Under the pieces are notes generated by a model. That model saw only the letters and a program-made list of their open reading frames with translations. It ran no database searches and was not told where the DNA came from. The position numbers were made by a program, and so were the translations under genes. From Methylophilaceae bacterium (GTDB lineage: Bacteria > Pseudomonadota > Gammaproteobacteria > Burkholderiales > Methylophilaceae), in the NCBI GenBank assembly GCA_009926205.1, contig RFPI01000004.1:1-64000 (forward strand): a stretch of DNA of 64,000 nt, in the 5' to 3' direction. This document shows, piece after piece, positions 47,365 through 57,005 of the stretch (its first letter is position 1; each line of letters begins with the position of its first letter).

Positions 47365-48092
47365 CCAAGTTATTGGTGAGTGTAAAAAATCTTCAAGAAT
47401 GCGAATTGGCGCTGCATGCGGGTGTCGATTTAATTGATTTAAAAGCCCCACAATACGGAGCGCTTGGCGGTTTGGCATTAAATGATATTCACAATATCAG
47501 CGCATTTATCAATAAACGGGCAACGACGAGCGCCACGATAGGGGATATTGCACCTGATACCCCAGGGATAGAGGAAATTGTGTTAGCCACTGCAGAATGC
47601 GGTATTGATTTCGTAAAGGTGGCGATGTTGAACATTCAATATGCGGATATCGCACTGAGTAAATTGGCTAATTTAAGTACCGATATCCCGCTTATTGCAG
47701 TGCTTTTCGCAGAAGATCGCTACCCACAAGATATGCTACGGCACATTGCCTCTGCTGGCTTCGCGGGGGTGATGTGGGACACGCGTGAAAAAAACGGTTT
47801 GTCGCTATTAGATCACATTAGCATCAAGGATTTGCAGTCTTGGGTAGTGCAAGCGCAAGGATTGCATTTAATGACCGGCTTAGCAGGCTCTTTATCATTA
47901 CAAATGGTGCCTCTGTTGCAACCACTTTCAGCTGATTATCTTGGCTTTAGGGGAGGGCTTTGTGATAATGCTAGGGATTCAGATTTAAGCCCCAGTAAAT
48001 TGCAACAATTGTTGACCATTGCCAAACCGCAGAATGCGGACAACTGGGTATTTTCTCCTACAACGCTTACTTTTGCGGAACATAACGCATGA
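47361..48092 (+). CDS. MfnB-like (5-formylfuran-3-yl)methyl phosphate synthase (DUF556)
   Basis: MfnB makes the furan precursor of methanofuran from two glyceraldehyde-3-phosphate molecules. The product from ATG 47361 has 243 residues in a TIM barrel: LLVSVKNLQECELALHAGVDLIDLKAPQYGALGGL with the conserved Lys, TSATIGDIAPDTPGI, GIDFVKVAMLN and GFAGVMWDTREKNGLSLLDH. In methylotrophs the homologue supports the methanofuran-like cofactor of the formyltransferase/hydrolase complex. A longer frame exists upstream, but only the ATG at 47361 (ATGA overlap with the DUF447 gene) begins with the conserved core. The stop overlaps the next gene. Confidence 0.85.
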   Translation: MTKLLVSVKNLQECELALHAGVDLIDLKAPQYGALGGLALNDIHNISAFINKRATTSATIGDIAPDTPGIEEIVLATAECGIDFVKVAMLNIQYADIALSKLANLSTDIPLIAVLFAEDRYPQDMLRHIASAGFAGVMWDTREKNGLSLLDHISIKDLQSWVVQAQGLHLMTGLAGSLSLQMVPLLQPLSADYLGFRGGLCDNARDSDLSPSKLQQLLTIAKPQNADNWVFSPTTLTFAEHNA

Positions 48093-49447
48093 ATGCTATC
48101 GCTGATAAACAATTTGTTGATTACATCATTGAGGCGGATTGGCTTGCACCTGTCGTGCCGCAACGTCAATTATTAGAACAGCATGCAATTGCGGTTCAAG
48201 ACGGCGTGATTGTTGCCATTCAACCCAAAAATGAAATTCATCGTCATTTTCATGCTGCGCAACAACTGGAATTGGATGGTCACATTCTCATCCCGGGATT
48301 GATCAATTTGCATACGCATTTGGGCATGAGCATGATGCGCGGACTCGCCGATGACGTCGCGTTGATGCAATGGTTGCAACAGCACATTTGGCCAGTCGAA
48401 CAGTCATTTGTCGCAGAGCGTTTTGTGCGCGACGGAGCATTGTTGGGCTGCGCTGAATTATTGCAGTCGGGCGTGACTTGTTTTAATGATATGTATTTTT
48501 TCCCGCAAGCAACTGCAGAGGCGGCCATTCAATCGGGTATGCGAGCCTATATAGGCTTAGTGGTAATGGACTTTCCTACCAAATATGCACATGATGCCGA
48601 TGATTATTTGGCCAAGGGCCTAGCCATTCGAGATGAGTGGCGAGATAGCGATTTAATTCGCGCTACACTGGCACCGCATGCTCCTTATACCGTAGGCGAT
48701 AAAACCTTTGAGCAAATTGTCACTTATGCCGAGCAACTTGATTTGCCAATTCATTTGCATCTACATGAAACTCAGCAAGAGGTAGAGGAGTCTCTAACTA
48801 AGTTCGGAGTCAGGCCAATTGAGCGTATGCGACAACTGGGGGTATTGGATCCTAGGTTGATTGCAGTGCATAGCGTTGCCATGAATGAGCAAGACCTTGA
48901 TTTAATGCAATCGCATCGCGTCAATGTTTGTCATTGCCCTAGCTCCAATTTAAAACTGGCCTCTGGCATTGCGCCCATTTCTGCAATGCTAAAGCGTGAT
49001 TTAAACGTCGGATTGGGGACGGATAGCAGCGCCAGTAACAACCGATTGGATATTTGGACGGAAATGCGCACGGCGGCACTGTTAGCCAAAGCTCAGCAAC
49101 AAGATGCAGCCGCTCTGCCTGCTTGGCAAGCATTAGAAATGGCGACGATACATGCAGCAAGAGCGCTTAATGCCGATTCAAGTATAGGAAGTCTAGAAGT
49201 AGGCAAACGTGCAGATATTTGCGCTGTTAATTTACAACACATTAATAGCATGCCTTGCTATGACCCCATCTCTCAATTGGTTTATGCGTGCGGACGAGAG
49301 CAAGTGACCCATGTTTTGGTGGATGGCGAATTGCAATATCAGAAATTAAGTTTCCAGCCTGGCGTTTATGCTGGAATAGAACCTACAGAAATCAAGGAAA
49401 TCGTGCAGTTATGGCAAGCAAAGCTGAAACCATTCAAAGCAATGTAG
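48089..49447 (+). CDS. TRZ/ATZ-family amidohydrolase, probable S-adenosylhomocysteine/5'-methylthioadenosine deaminase (MtaD-like)
   Basis: Metal-dependent hydrolase of the AtzB/TrzA/MtaD group. The 452-residue protein has the zinc ligands in [16 protein letters not shown], the histidine of [16 protein letters not shown], the metal-site [11 protein letters not shown], and [11 protein letters not shown] with the catalytic Asp. Characterised close relatives deaminate S-adenosylhomocysteine, methylthioadenosine or 8-oxoguanine; the substrate here is an inference. It often precedes ubiG in proteobacteria, which fits disposal of SAH from SAM-dependent methylation. It overlaps the MfnB-like gene by four bases. 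Confidence 0.86.
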   Translation: MNAIADKQFVDYIIEADWLAPVVPQRQLLEQHAIAVQDGVIVAIQPKNEIHRHFHAAQQLELDGHILIPGLINLHTHLGMSMMRGLADDVALMQWLQQHIWPVEQSFVAERFVRDGALLGCAELLQSGVTCFNDMYFFPQATAEAAIQSGMRAYIGLVVMDFPTKYAHDADDYLAKGLAIRDEWRDSDLIRATLAPHAPYTVGDKTFEQIVTYAEQLDLPIHLHLHETQQEVEESLTKFGVRPIERMRQLGVLDPRLIAVHSVAMNEQDLDLMQSHRVNVCHCPSSNLKLASGIAPISAMLKRDLNVGLGTDSSASNNRLDIWTEMRTAALLAKAQQQDAAALPAWQALEMATIHAARALNADSSIGSLEVGKRADICAVNLQHINSMPCYDPISQLVYACGREQVTHVLVDGELQYQKLSFQPGVYAGIEPTEIKEIVQLWQAKLKPFKAM

Positions 49448-50136
49448 ATGATGCAGAATTAAAAAAATTTGCTGATTTAGCTCACCGTTGGTGGGATAAA
49501 AATAGCGAATTCAAACCTTTGCATGAAATCAATCCATTACGTCTAGAATTTATCGACCATGCCGTTTCATTAAAAGGAAAAAAGGTCGTGGATATTGGCT
49601 GTGGCGGGGGCATTCTGTCAGAGTCCATGGCGCAGTTGGGCGCTCAAGTGACTGGTGTTGATATGGGTGAAAAAGCCATTAAGGTGGCTAAACTGCATCA
49701 ATTAGAGTCAGGCGTAGCCGTGAATTATCGAGTTTGCTCAGCTGAGCAATTGGCGGCTGAAGAGGCTCAACAATATGATGTGGTTACTTGTATGGAGATG
49801 CTGGAGCATGTACCAGATCCTGCCTCGGTGGTTGCGGCCTGCGCTCGTTTAGTGAAGCCTGGTGGCGACCTATTTTTTTCTACGCTCAATCGTAATGCCA
49901 AATCTTATTTATTTGCCGTGATTGGGGCGGAGTACATACTCAACTTATTGCCCAAAGGAACGCATGAATATGCGAAGTTTATTAAGCCATCCGAGCTTGC
50001 TACTTGGGCTAGAGAGAGTGATTTGTCACTTAAGCAGATGACCGGTATGCAGTATCACCCTTGGCAAAAGACTTACAGCCTTGGCCCAGATGTGTCAGTG
50101 AACTATTTAGTGCACTTTATAAAACAAGGCAAATAA
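49411..50136 (+). CDS. ubiG: UbiG, ubiquinone biosynthesis bifunctional O-methyltransferase
   Basis: SAM-dependent methyltransferase performing both O-methylations in ubiquinone synthesis. From ATG 49411 (AAGGA 12 bases upstream) the product has 241 residues, beginning [20 protein letters not shown]. The substrate-binding start is [25 protein letters not shown], with SAM motif [17 protein letters not shown] and motifs [14 protein letters not shown] and [15 protein letters not shown]. The frame is open further upstream, inside the hydrolase gene, but that part is not conserved sequence. The first 37 bases overlap the hydrolase; the stop overlaps gph (TAATG). Confidence 0.95.
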   Translation: MASKAETIQSNVDDAELKKFADLAHRWWDKNSEFKPLHEINPLRLEFIDHAVSLKGKKVVDIGCGGGILSESMAQLGAQVTGVDMGEKAIKVAKLHQLESGVAVNYRVCSAEQLAAEEAQQYDVVTCMEMLEHVPDPASVVAACARLVKPGGDLFFSTLNRNAKSYLFAVIGAEYILNLLPKGTHEYAKFIKPSELATWARESDLSLKQMTGMQYHPWQKTYSLGPDVSVNYLVHFIKQGK

Positions 50137-50786
50137 TGCATCCTACTTTAGTCTTATTTGATTTGGATGGCACGCTGGTCGACACTGCGCCAGACTTGGC
50201 TTTTGCACTTAATTTACAACGTCAGCTGCATGGGTTGGCTGCAATGCCAGAAAATGAAATACGTCCATATGCTTCTCATGGTTCTACCGGTCTTTTAAAG
50301 GTCGGCTTTGGCATAGATAAGCAACATCCTGAATTCGCTGATTATGTATCAGAATACTTGAGCCTTTATGGGCAAGTATTTGACCGTGATCCACAATTGT
50401 TTGGTGGTATGCAGGACTTATTAAACACTTTTGCACAACAGAATATCCTGTGGGGTGTAGTCACCAATAAACACCGGCAATTTTCTCAGCCACTTATGAG
50501 CAAACTAGGATTATCAGGGCAATGCGCCTGCCTTATTTGTGGTGATGATGTAAGCCAGCCCAAGCCATCTCCAGAGGGCTTATTAACTGCCTGTGACAAG
50601 CTTGGCTTTTTGCCTAAAGATACCGTTTACGTGGGCGATGCAGAGCGTGATATTCAAGCTGGAAAAGCGGCTGGTATGCGCACGGTCATTGCCATGTATG
50701 GCTATTTATCCGAGCAAGATATGCCACAGCAGTGGTTGGCAGATAATATGATTTATCAACCCCAAGAACTCGGCCTATTGATTTAG
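50136..50786 (+). CDS. gph: Phosphoglycolate phosphatase (HAD superfamily)
   Basis: Removes phosphate from 2-phosphoglycolate formed in DNA repair. From ATG 50136, which shares a base with the ubiG stop, it has 216 residues. HAD motif I is FDLDGTLVDTAPDL, motif II is in VVTNKHRQFS, the Lys is in PKPSPEGLLTACDKLG, and motif IV is YVGDAERDIQAGKAAGM. The family includes close paralogues such as MupP, so the substrate is likely rather than certain. It runs into glnD tail-to-tail with a four-base overlap. Confidence 0.88.
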   Translation: MHPTLVLFDLDGTLVDTAPDLAFALNLQRQLHGLAAMPENEIRPYASHGSTGLLKVGFGIDKQHPEFADYVSEYLSLYGQVFDRDPQLFGGMQDLLNTFAQQNILWGVVTNKHRQFSQPLMSKLGLSGQCACLICGDDVSQPKPSPEGLLTACDKLGFLPKDTVYVGDAERDIQAGKAAGMRTVIAMYGYLSEQDMPQQWLADNMIYQPQELGLLI

Positions 50787-53368
50787 TGGGTACCGATTTG
50801 ACCAAGCAGCGCTTGTTTTAGCTCGCCGTAATCTACAGTCGTTGATATTTGCTGACTTTCTGGCGCAATTAAAAAACTATCCTCGGCTCGATAACCTAGC
50901 GTATTAATCTTGGCGTTTAGTATCTTAAAATGATGTTGGTAGAGCACGAATGCAATAGTGCTCAACAAGCCCGGCCTGTCCGATGCAATGATATCCAAAG
51001 CAATATTAGGTGATTGAGATGCTTGATTAATTTGAATATCAGCAGCTATCGGCATATGTTTCACTTGTCGACTCAATCGGCCCGCGATTGGTTGTTGCGG
51101 AGCTTGATTTAGAGATAAATTTTCACTGACTTGATACTCAATATAACTTAACAAGTCACGATAATTAATTGACCTATCTTCTTGTTCCATAATAAGAAAT
51201 GTGTCAAGCGCGTAGTCATGCTGGGTGGTGTGTATGCGTGCTTCTAATATGTTAAATCCCAAGCTATCAAAACACTGGCATATTTGCGCAAATAGATTAT
51301 CCCTATCAGGTAAATAGATCATTACTTGAATCCCATCTCCATAGGGGCTTAACCTAGCGCGGACGATGGGTTGTTTGACATGTAAATGCGCTAGCAATAG
51401 GCGCGTATGCCAAATAATATCTGGGCTGTTGTAGCGCAAGAAATAACTCTCTCCAAAGAGTTGCCAGTGCGGCTGAAAGCTTTTCGGTTTAATGCCGTAA
51501 TAGCCCAGTTTCTCAGCGGCGTCTTTTTGTCGCGCTAGCACTTCGGTTTGTTGGTTATATTGGTCACCTTTAAGTAAATGTCGTGCATGCAAAAATAATG
51601 TTTCAAGCAACTTGGCTTTCCATGTATTCCAAACTTTAGGGCTGGTGCCTCGAATATCTGCTACCGTGAGTAAATACAAGGCGACCAGTCTACGTTCTAC
51701 CTGCACTTTATCTGCAAATTGTTTGATGATATCCGGATCCGAAAGGTCGGATTTCTGCGCTGTACTCGACATGATTAAATGGGCTTTTACTAGCCAAGCC
51801 ACCAATGCCGTATCCTCTTTATTTAAACCATGCTGTCGTGCAAAACGATAGGCATCGCGCTCGCCTAGAGCGGAATGGTCTCCGCCTCGGCCTTTGGCAA
51901 TATCATGGAAAAGGGCAGCTAAATACAGCAGATATGGGGCGTCAAATTGCTTCAACAACTCACTGCATAGCGGAAATTCATGGCTATATTCAGGGAGTGA
52001 AAAACGATGCAGATTGCTAACGACGCGCAAGATATGCTCATCCACAGTGTATACATGAAATAAGTCATGTTGCATCTGCCCAACGATTCTGCCGAATGCC
52101 GGAATATAAGCTCCTAGCAAGCCCAAGTGATTCATTTCTTGCAGAGCGGTATGAACCCCAACAGATTGCTGAAGTATGGCTAAAAACAATTTCTGCTGCA
52201 CAGGATTACGACGAAATTCTTGATTGATATATTGTTTAGCCTGATACAACAGCCTGATTAATTGAGGACTAAAGCCATGAATCTCTGAATGTGTCTGCCT
52301 AATTAAGAAGGCTTCAAAAATCGCTTCAGGATGCTTAGCAAAGATATCATCTTGATGGCTATGCAACATGCCATCTTGGTTGTCAAAACGGGGGTTAATT
52401 GATTTGATTTTTGGTGTATGCGGAAAAGCAATCGCATCCATCAGTTTCAGTATCAGCCCGTTCATTAGGTGGATAAACTTGGCCGAGCGATAAAAGGCAC
52501 GCATCAACTTTTCACTCGCACGTTGTCTGTGCGTGTTTTGAAAACCTAAGCTTGCCGATAGCTCATTTTGCAAATCGAATATCAGTCTATCTTCACGACG
52601 ACGAGCTAAAAAATGCAAGCGTATGCGCAAATCTTGTAAAAGTCTCTCATGTTGACGAATTTGGGTAGCCTCTCTAGCGCTAATTAAGCGGCGGTTAACC
52701 AATGCCTTCCATTGACTTCCTATGCCTAAGCCACGCGCTTGCCATAGCAGCATATGCAAGTCCCTTAAGCCCCCAGGGCTTTCTTTGATATTTGGCTCTA
52801 GATTGTAGGCGGAGTCGTTATAACGTTTATGTCTCAGCGTTTGTTCTTCGATTTTTGCTGCATAAAAACGCTGTGGATTGAGTGATTCTGCCAAACGCTT
52901 GTTGAGCGCTGAAAATAGAGTGCGACGACCTGACAGATAGCGCGCTTCTAGTAAATTGGTCATAACGGAAATGTCTTTTCCAGCCTCATGCACGCACTCG
53001 TTGACTGTCCTGACACTTTGACCTGTGGCCAAGCCTATATCCCAGCAGGCGCTGATCATGGCCTCTAATGATTGATTGAATTGCTCGCTTTGATTCTCAG
53101 GCAATAAAATCAAAATATCGATATCGGAGTATGGATATAGCTCCTTGCGACCATAACCGCCTACGGCAATTAGGCAGGCATCACTGCTAGACATAAACTG
53201 CTGCCATATCGCTAGCATTAGCCCATCATGGAATTGGGTGTTTTGACGAAAGAATTTTGTGGGGCTAGGTTGCGCTTGATAAGCTTGGGCAAGTTCTTGC
53301 TTTTGCTGCTTCAGCGCCAGTCGCCAATGCTCCAAATCAGATGAGAGGTCAATGGCAGCTTTATTCAT
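50783..53368 (-). CDS. glnD: GlnD, bifunctional [PII] uridylyltransferase/uridylyl-removing enzyme
   Basis: Primary nitrogen sensor: uridylylates PII proteins when glutamine is low and removes UMP when it is high. The 861-residue protein has the N-terminal nucleotidyltransferase motif GGYGRKELYPYSDIDILILL near residue 82 and the central HD domain with AALFHDIAKGRGGDHSALGE. Two C-terminal ACT domains follow (from about 690 and 800; LNAKINTLGYRAEDSFLI in the last). It follows map by 15 bases on the minus strand. Confidence 0.97.
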   Translation of the reverse strand: MNKAAIDLSSDLEHWRLALKQQKQELAQAYQAQPSPTKFFRQNTQFHDGLMLAIWQQFMSSSDACLIAVGGYGRKELYPYSDIDILILLPENQSEQFNQSLEAMISACWDIGLATGQSVRTVNECVHEAGKDISVMTNLLEARYLSGRRTLFSALNKRLAESLNPQRFYAAKIEEQTLRHKRYNDSAYNLEPNIKESPGGLRDLHMLLWQARGLGIGSQWKALVNRRLISAREATQIRQHERLLQDLRIRLHFLARRREDRLIFDLQNELSASLGFQNTHRQRASEKLMRAFYRSAKFIHLMNGLILKLMDAIAFPHTPKIKSINPRFDNQDGMLHSHQDDIFAKHPEAIFEAFLIRQTHSEIHGFSPQLIRLLYQAKQYINQEFRRNPVQQKLFLAILQQSVGVHTALQEMNHLGLLGAYIPAFGRIVGQMQHDLFHVYTVDEHILRVVSNLHRFSLPEYSHEFPLCSELLKQFDAPYLLYLAALFHDIAKGRGGDHSALGERDAYRFARQHGLNKEDTALVAWLVKAHLIMSSTAQKSDLSDPDIIKQFADKVQVERRLVALYLLTVADIRGTSPKVWNTWKAKLLETLFLHARHLLKGDQYNQQTEVLARQKDAAEKLGYYGIKPKSFQPHWQLFGESYFLRYNSPDIIWHTRLLLAHLHVKQPIVRARLSPYGDGIQVMIYLPDRDNLFAQICQCFDSLGFNILEARIHTTQHDYALDTFLIMEQEDRSINYRDLLSYIEYQVSENLSLNQAPQQPIAGRLSRQVKHMPIAADIQINQASQSPNIALDIIASDRPGLLSTIAFVLYQHHFKILNAKINTLGYRAEDSFLIAPESQQISTTVDYGELKQALLGQIGTH

Positions 53369-53383
53369 GGTTTTGATATTGTG

Positions 53384-54178
53384 TTAGCTAGTATATGCGG
53401 CAGGGCTGCCAGCAGAAACAGTCAATACCTCAAAGCCTTGTTCTGTGACCAACACAGTATGCTCCCACTGCGCTGATAGGCTGTGGTCTTTGGTGACAAT
53501 CGTCCAGCCGTCCCCAAGTTGTTTGATGTGCCGCTTTCCTGCGTTAATCATCGGTTCTATGGTGAAAATCATTCCTGCCTGAAGCTTTAGGCCTGTTTTT
53601 GGCCGCCCATAGTGCAATACCTGAGGGTCCTCATGAAATTTCTTTCCTATACCGTGCCCGCAAAACTCCTCAACAATGCTAAAACCATGTTTATGTGCAT
53701 GTTGCTGGATTGCAAAGCCAATATCTCCCAAGGTATTACCTGGCTTGACTTGGTGTATTCCCAACCACATCGCTTGATAGGTAATTTCGCACAATCGTTT
53801 GGCTTGTATCGATGGTTCGCCAACGTAAAACATACGACTAGTATCACCGTGATACCCATCTTTGATGACGGTGATATCGATATTTAAGATGTCACCATTC
53901 TTCAGTACTTTATCACTGGGGACGCCGTGACAAATTTGATGATTGACTGAGGTGCAAATCGACTTCGGGTAGGGTGTATGCCCTGGTGGCGCATAGTTAA
54001 GTGGAGCAGGGATGGTGTGTTGCACATCCACCATATAATCGTGACAAAGCTTGTCTATGGCTTCCGTGGTAATCCCGGCCTTAACAAAAGGGGCAATATA
54101 ATCAAGCACTTCAGCGGCCAATTTGCCTGCGATGCGCATTTTTTCTATGTCTTGCTGATCATTAATAGTGATTGCCAT
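53384..54178 (-). CDS. map: Methionine aminopeptidase type I
   Basis: Removes the initiator methionine from new proteins. The 264-residue pita-bread-fold protein has metal-binding residues in NIDITVIKDGYHGDTSRMF (two Asp), in CGHGIGKKFHEDP (His) and in MIFTIEPMIN (Glu). A last Glu lies in SAQWEHTVLVTEQGFEVLT. It is divergent from rpsB, the common map-rpsB arrangement, and heads the map-glnD unit. Confidence 0.97.
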   Translation of the reverse strand: MAITINDQQDIEKMRIAGKLAAEVLDYIAPFVKAGITTEAIDKLCHDYMVDVQHTIPAPLNYAPPGHTPYPKSICTSVNHQICHGVPSDKVLKNGDILNIDITVIKDGYHGDTSRMFYVGEPSIQAKRLCEITYQAMWLGIHQVKPGNTLGDIGFAIQQHAHKHGFSIVEEFCGHGIGKKFHEDPQVLHYGRPKTGLKLQAGMIFTIEPMINAGKRHIKQLGDGWTIVTKDHSLSAQWEHTVLVTEQGFEVLTVSAGSPAAYTS

Positions 54179-54231
54179 AAATACGACTCAACATCCTGAA
54201 AATATAAGCTGATGAAAATATAAGTTTTTCC

Positions 54232-54261
54232 TTGAAATCCAAGCAAATCTTATGCTAGTAT
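54232..54261 (+). promoter_or_regulatory. Candidate promoter of rpsB-tsf
   Basis: TTGAAA (54232-54237) and TAGTAT (54256-54261) are spaced 18 bases apart in the 307-base map-rpsB divergent region. They match sigma-70 boxes at four to five positions each. The start would lie about 215 bases before rpsB, giving a long leader. The rest of the region holds no reading frame that I can support. Confidence 0.42.
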
Positions 54262-54410
54262 TGCGCACCTTTTTGTTTGGCTAGAAAGCAGGTCAGATAA
54301 GAAGTTTGGATAAGATGCAAAATTTAATCCTAAGTTTTAACTTTTGTCATCTTTAATTTTATTGTCATTAGCTTAGTAAATGACGGTTAGTAATAACCAA
54401 ATTTTAATCA

Positions 54411-54455
54411 TGCACTCAGTCAAGGGTGTTCGCTTAGCGAATGTTTCAGAGTGTA
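54411..54455 (+). promoter_or_regulatory. Structured leader just upstream of rpsB, possible S2 autoregulatory site
   Basis: An outer 7-bp stem (TGCACTC at 54411-54417 with GAGTGTA at 54449-54455, one G-U pair) encloses an inner hairpin (TTCGC at 54429-54433, loop TTA, GCGAA at 54437-54441). The fold ends 30 bases before the rpsB start. Ribosomal protein S2 represses its own operon through the rpsB leader in gammaproteobacteria, so this is a reasonable candidate, but I could not compare it with the known motif. Confidence 0.4.
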
Positions 54456-54485
54456 TGTGAGCTATAACCCTTACAGGAGTTTCAA

Positions 54486-55226
54486 ATGTCAGTGACTATG
54501 CGTCAAATGTTAGAGGCTGGTGTTCACTTTGGTCACCAAACCCGCTACTGGAATCCAAAAATGGCCGAATATATTTTCGGCGATCGCAACAAAATCCATA
54601 TCGTTAACTTGGAAAAAACATTGCCCATGTTTGAGGATGCCCTCAAGTATGTGCGTCAATTAGCAGCCAACAAGGGTCGTATCTTGTTCGTTGGTACTAA
54701 GCGTCAAGCCCGTGATATCGTTCGCGAAGAAGCTGAGCGCGCTGGTTGTGCTTACGTCAATCACCGTTGGTTAGGCGGCATGTTGACCAACTTTAAAACA
54801 GTTAAACAATCCATTAAGCGCTTAAATGATTACGAAACTATGTTGCAAGATGGCAGCATGGAAAAGTTTGGCAAAAAAGAAATTCTTGGCTTTAAACGTG
54901 AAGTTGAAAAACTCACACGCTCTATCGGTGGTATCAAAGAAATGGGCGGTTTGCCTGATGCTATATTCATCATCGACGTAGGTCATGAAAGTGGTGCTGT
55001 TACCGAGGCTGGCAAGTTAGGTATTCCAGTCATTGGTGTGGTAGATACCAATAACTCACCTGAAGGTGTTACTTATATCGTTCCTGGTAACGATGACTCT
55101 AGTCGCGCTATTCGTTTGTATGCTCGCGGTATCGCTGACGCAGTGCTAGAAGGTCGTGCGCAATCTATCAATGAGATTGTAAAAGCTAGCGCCGAAGAAA
55201 CGGTAGAGGAAGCACCGGCTGAATAA
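54486..55226 (+). CDS. rpsB: 30S ribosomal protein S2
   Basis: Structural protein of the small subunit needed for S1 and S21 recruitment. The 246-residue sequence starts [26 protein letters not shown] and contains [34 protein letters not shown] and the late [24 protein letters not shown]. An Ala/Glu-rich C-terminal tail is present. A CAGGAG site precedes the ATG. A strong hairpin separates it from tsf. Confidence 0.98.
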   Translation: MSVTMRQMLEAGVHFGHQTRYWNPKMAEYIFGDRNKIHIVNLEKTLPMFEDALKYVRQLAANKGRILFVGTKRQARDIVREEAERAGCAYVNHRWLGGMLTNFKTVKQSIKRLNDYETMLQDGSMEKFGKKEILGFKREVEKLTRSIGGIKEMGGLPDAIFIIDVGHESGAVTEAGKLGIPVIGVVDTNNSPEGVTYIVPGNDDSSRAIRLYARGIADAVLEGRAQSINEIVKASAEETVEEAPAE

Positions 55227-55232
55227 GCCGAC

Positions 55233-55255
55233 AAAGGGGCTAAGCCCCTTTTTTT
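55233..55255 (+). terminator. Intrinsic terminator/attenuator between rpsB and tsf
   Basis: AAAGGGGC (55233-55240) pairs with GCCCCTTT (55244-55251) around a TAA loop, and the U run continues to 55255. This is a textbook rho-independent terminator placed seven bases after rpsB. Since tsf is normally co-transcribed with rpsB, it probably works as a partial terminator that sets the S2:EF-Ts ratio. Confidence 0.85.
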
Positions 55256-55303
55256 ATATCTAATATTTATTTCCAGCGTGGCTGGATATTGAAGGAGTAG
55301 AAA

Positions 55304-56179
55304 ATGGCTGAAATTACAGCATCAATGGTTAAGGAATTACGTGAGCGCACAGATGCGCCTATGATGGATTGTAAAAAAGCGCTGTCTGAAGCTGACGGCG
55401 ACATGGCTCGCGCTGAAGAAATCTTGCGTGTTCGCTTTGGTAACAAAGCCAGCAAAGCTGCTGGTCGTGTAGCGGCTGAAGGTACTGTTGGCGTAAGCAT
55501 TAGCGCTGACGGCAAAGTCGGCGCTATGGTTGAGGTAAATTCAGAGACTGACTTCTGCGCAAAGAACGAAGAGTTTCTCAATTATGTACGTGAATTAGCC
55601 GTTGCGATTGAGAAAAACAATCCAGCCAATATCGAAGCCGTTGCTACGCTATCCCTAGCTGGCGGCAATGCGGAAGATATGCGTACACAATTAATCGGTA
55701 AAATTGGTGAAAACATTACACCACGTCGATTTGTGCGTATTCCAGCACAAGGTAAGTTGGTAAGCTATGTGCACGGTGGCAAAATTGGTGTGTTAGTCGA
55801 TGTCGTAGGTGGCGATGAGGCTTTGGCTAAAGATATCGCAATGCACATTGCTGCGGCAAAACCAAAATCATTGGATGCCAGCGGCGTTGACCAGGCATTA
55901 ATTGAAGCAGAACGTCGTGTAGCCATCGAAAAAGCTAAAGAAGCTGGTAAACCAGATGCCATGTTGGAAAAGATTGCTGAAGGTACTGTGCAGAAATTCT
56001 TGAAAGAAGTGACTTTGCTGAGTCAGCCGTTTGTGAAGGATGATAAACAAACGATTGAACAATTGCTAAAATCCAAAAATGCTAGCGTCGCGTCATTTAC
56101 TATGTATGTAGTGGGCGAGGGCATTGAAAAGGTAGTAACAGACTTTGCAGCTGAAGTTGCCGCCGCCGCTAAAGTCTAA
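55304..56179 (+). CDS. tsf: Elongation factor Ts
   Basis: Guanine-nucleotide exchange factor for EF-Tu. The 291-residue protein has the N-terminal UBA-like domain ([30 protein letters not shown]) and core motif [10 protein letters not shown], with the conserved Asp-Phe that displaces Mg from EF-Tu. Two core subdomains with [11 protein letters not shown] and a C-terminal module follow. An AAGGAG site precedes the ATG. Confidence 0.98.
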   Translation: MAEITASMVKELRERTDAPMMDCKKALSEADGDMARAEEILRVRFGNKASKAAGRVAAEGTVGVSISADGKVGAMVEVNSETDFCAKNEEFLNYVRELAVAIEKNNPANIEAVATLSLAGGNAEDMRTQLIGKIGENITPRRFVRIPAQGKLVSYVHGGKIGVLVDVVGGDEALAKDIAMHIAAAKPKSLDASGVDQALIEAERRVAIEKAKEAGKPDAMLEKIAEGTVQKFLKEVTLLSQPFVKDDKQTIEQLLKSKNASVASFTMYVVGEGIEKVVTDFAAEVAAAAKV

Positions 56180-56209
56180 TTTCTGCTGTTAAAAATGTAT
56201 GTTTAAATG

Positions 56210-56245
56210 CGATGATGGTGGATGATTCACCATCATCGTTTTTTT
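56210..56245 (+). terminator. Strong intrinsic terminator after tsf
   Basis: CGATGATGGTG (56210-56220) and CACCATCATCG (56228-56238) form a perfect 11-bp stem with a 7-nt loop, followed by seven Ts (56239-56245). It ends the rpsB-tsf unit 20 bases before pyrH. pyrH therefore needs its own promoter or read-through; none is obvious in the short gap. Confidence 0.9.
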
Positions 56246-56265
56246 GCCAGAAACGGAGCCTAATC

Positions 56266-56985
56266 ATGAGTAAATCTCCCAAATATCGTCGTATTTTGCT
56301 GAAGCTATCAGGTGAAGCATTAATGGGAGAGGATAGTTATGGCATCAACCGTGCCACCATTCAAGCGATAGTCAAACAGATAAAAACTGTCGTGGATATG
56401 AATGTTCAAGTGGCGGTGGTGATAGGCGGAGGTAATATTTTTCGTGGTGTAGCACCAGCAGCTGAGGGAATGGATAGAGCAACTGCCGATTATATGGGGA
56501 TGCTTGCTACAGTGATGAATGCCTTGGCACTACAAGACGCGATGCGCCATATAGGCTTAGTCAGTCGCGTACAATCCGCACTCAACATTGAGCAAGTAGC
56601 AGAACCTTATATTCGAGGCAAAGCAATCAGATATTTGGAAGAAGGCCGTGTGGTTATTTTTGGAGCCGGCACTGGCAATCCATTTTTTACTACTGACACG
56701 GCAGCAGCGCTTCGAGGGCTGGAAATTAATGCGGATATCGTGATGAAAGCCACCAAGGTAGACGGTATCTACACTGATGACCCCAAAACGCATCCTGATG
56801 CGATGCGTTATTCGAATATCAGCTTTGATGAGGCAATCAACAAAAATCTTAAGGTGATGGATGCCACAGCCCTGACCCTATGTCGCGACCAGAAAATGCC
56901 AATTTCTGTATTTAGTATTTTTAAAGAAGGTGCATTAATGCGTGTAGTCATGGGTGAAGACGAAGGAACGTTTGTCCATATTTAA
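56266..56985 (+). CDS. pyrH: UMP kinase
   Basis: Phosphorylates UMP to UDP; hexameric amino-acid-kinase-fold enzyme regulated by GTP and UTP. From ATG 56266 (GGAG eight bases upstream) it has 239 residues. Landmarks are [57 protein letters not shown] and a C-terminal [10 protein letters not shown]. The frame is open upstream through the tsf terminator, but that part is not coding. Confidence 0.97.
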   Translation: MSKSPKYRRILLKLSGEALMGEDSYGINRATIQAIVKQIKTVVDMNVQVAVVIGGGNIFRGVAPAAEGMDRATADYMGMLATVMNALALQDAMRHIGLVSRVQSALNIEQVAEPYIRGKAIRYLEEGRVVIFGAGTGNPFFTTDTAAALRGLEINADIVMKATKVDGIYTDDPKTHPDAMRYSNISFDEAINKNLKVMDATALTLCRDQKMPISVFSIFKEGALMRVVMGEDEGTFVHI

Positions 56986-57005
56986 GGTATTTTAAGGAGA
57001 TAGAA

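Noticed and set aside
50803-50819. Hairpin CAAGC/GCTTG plus T run as gph terminator
   Set aside because: The stem is only five base pairs and lies within glnD codons; too weak to call as a feature.
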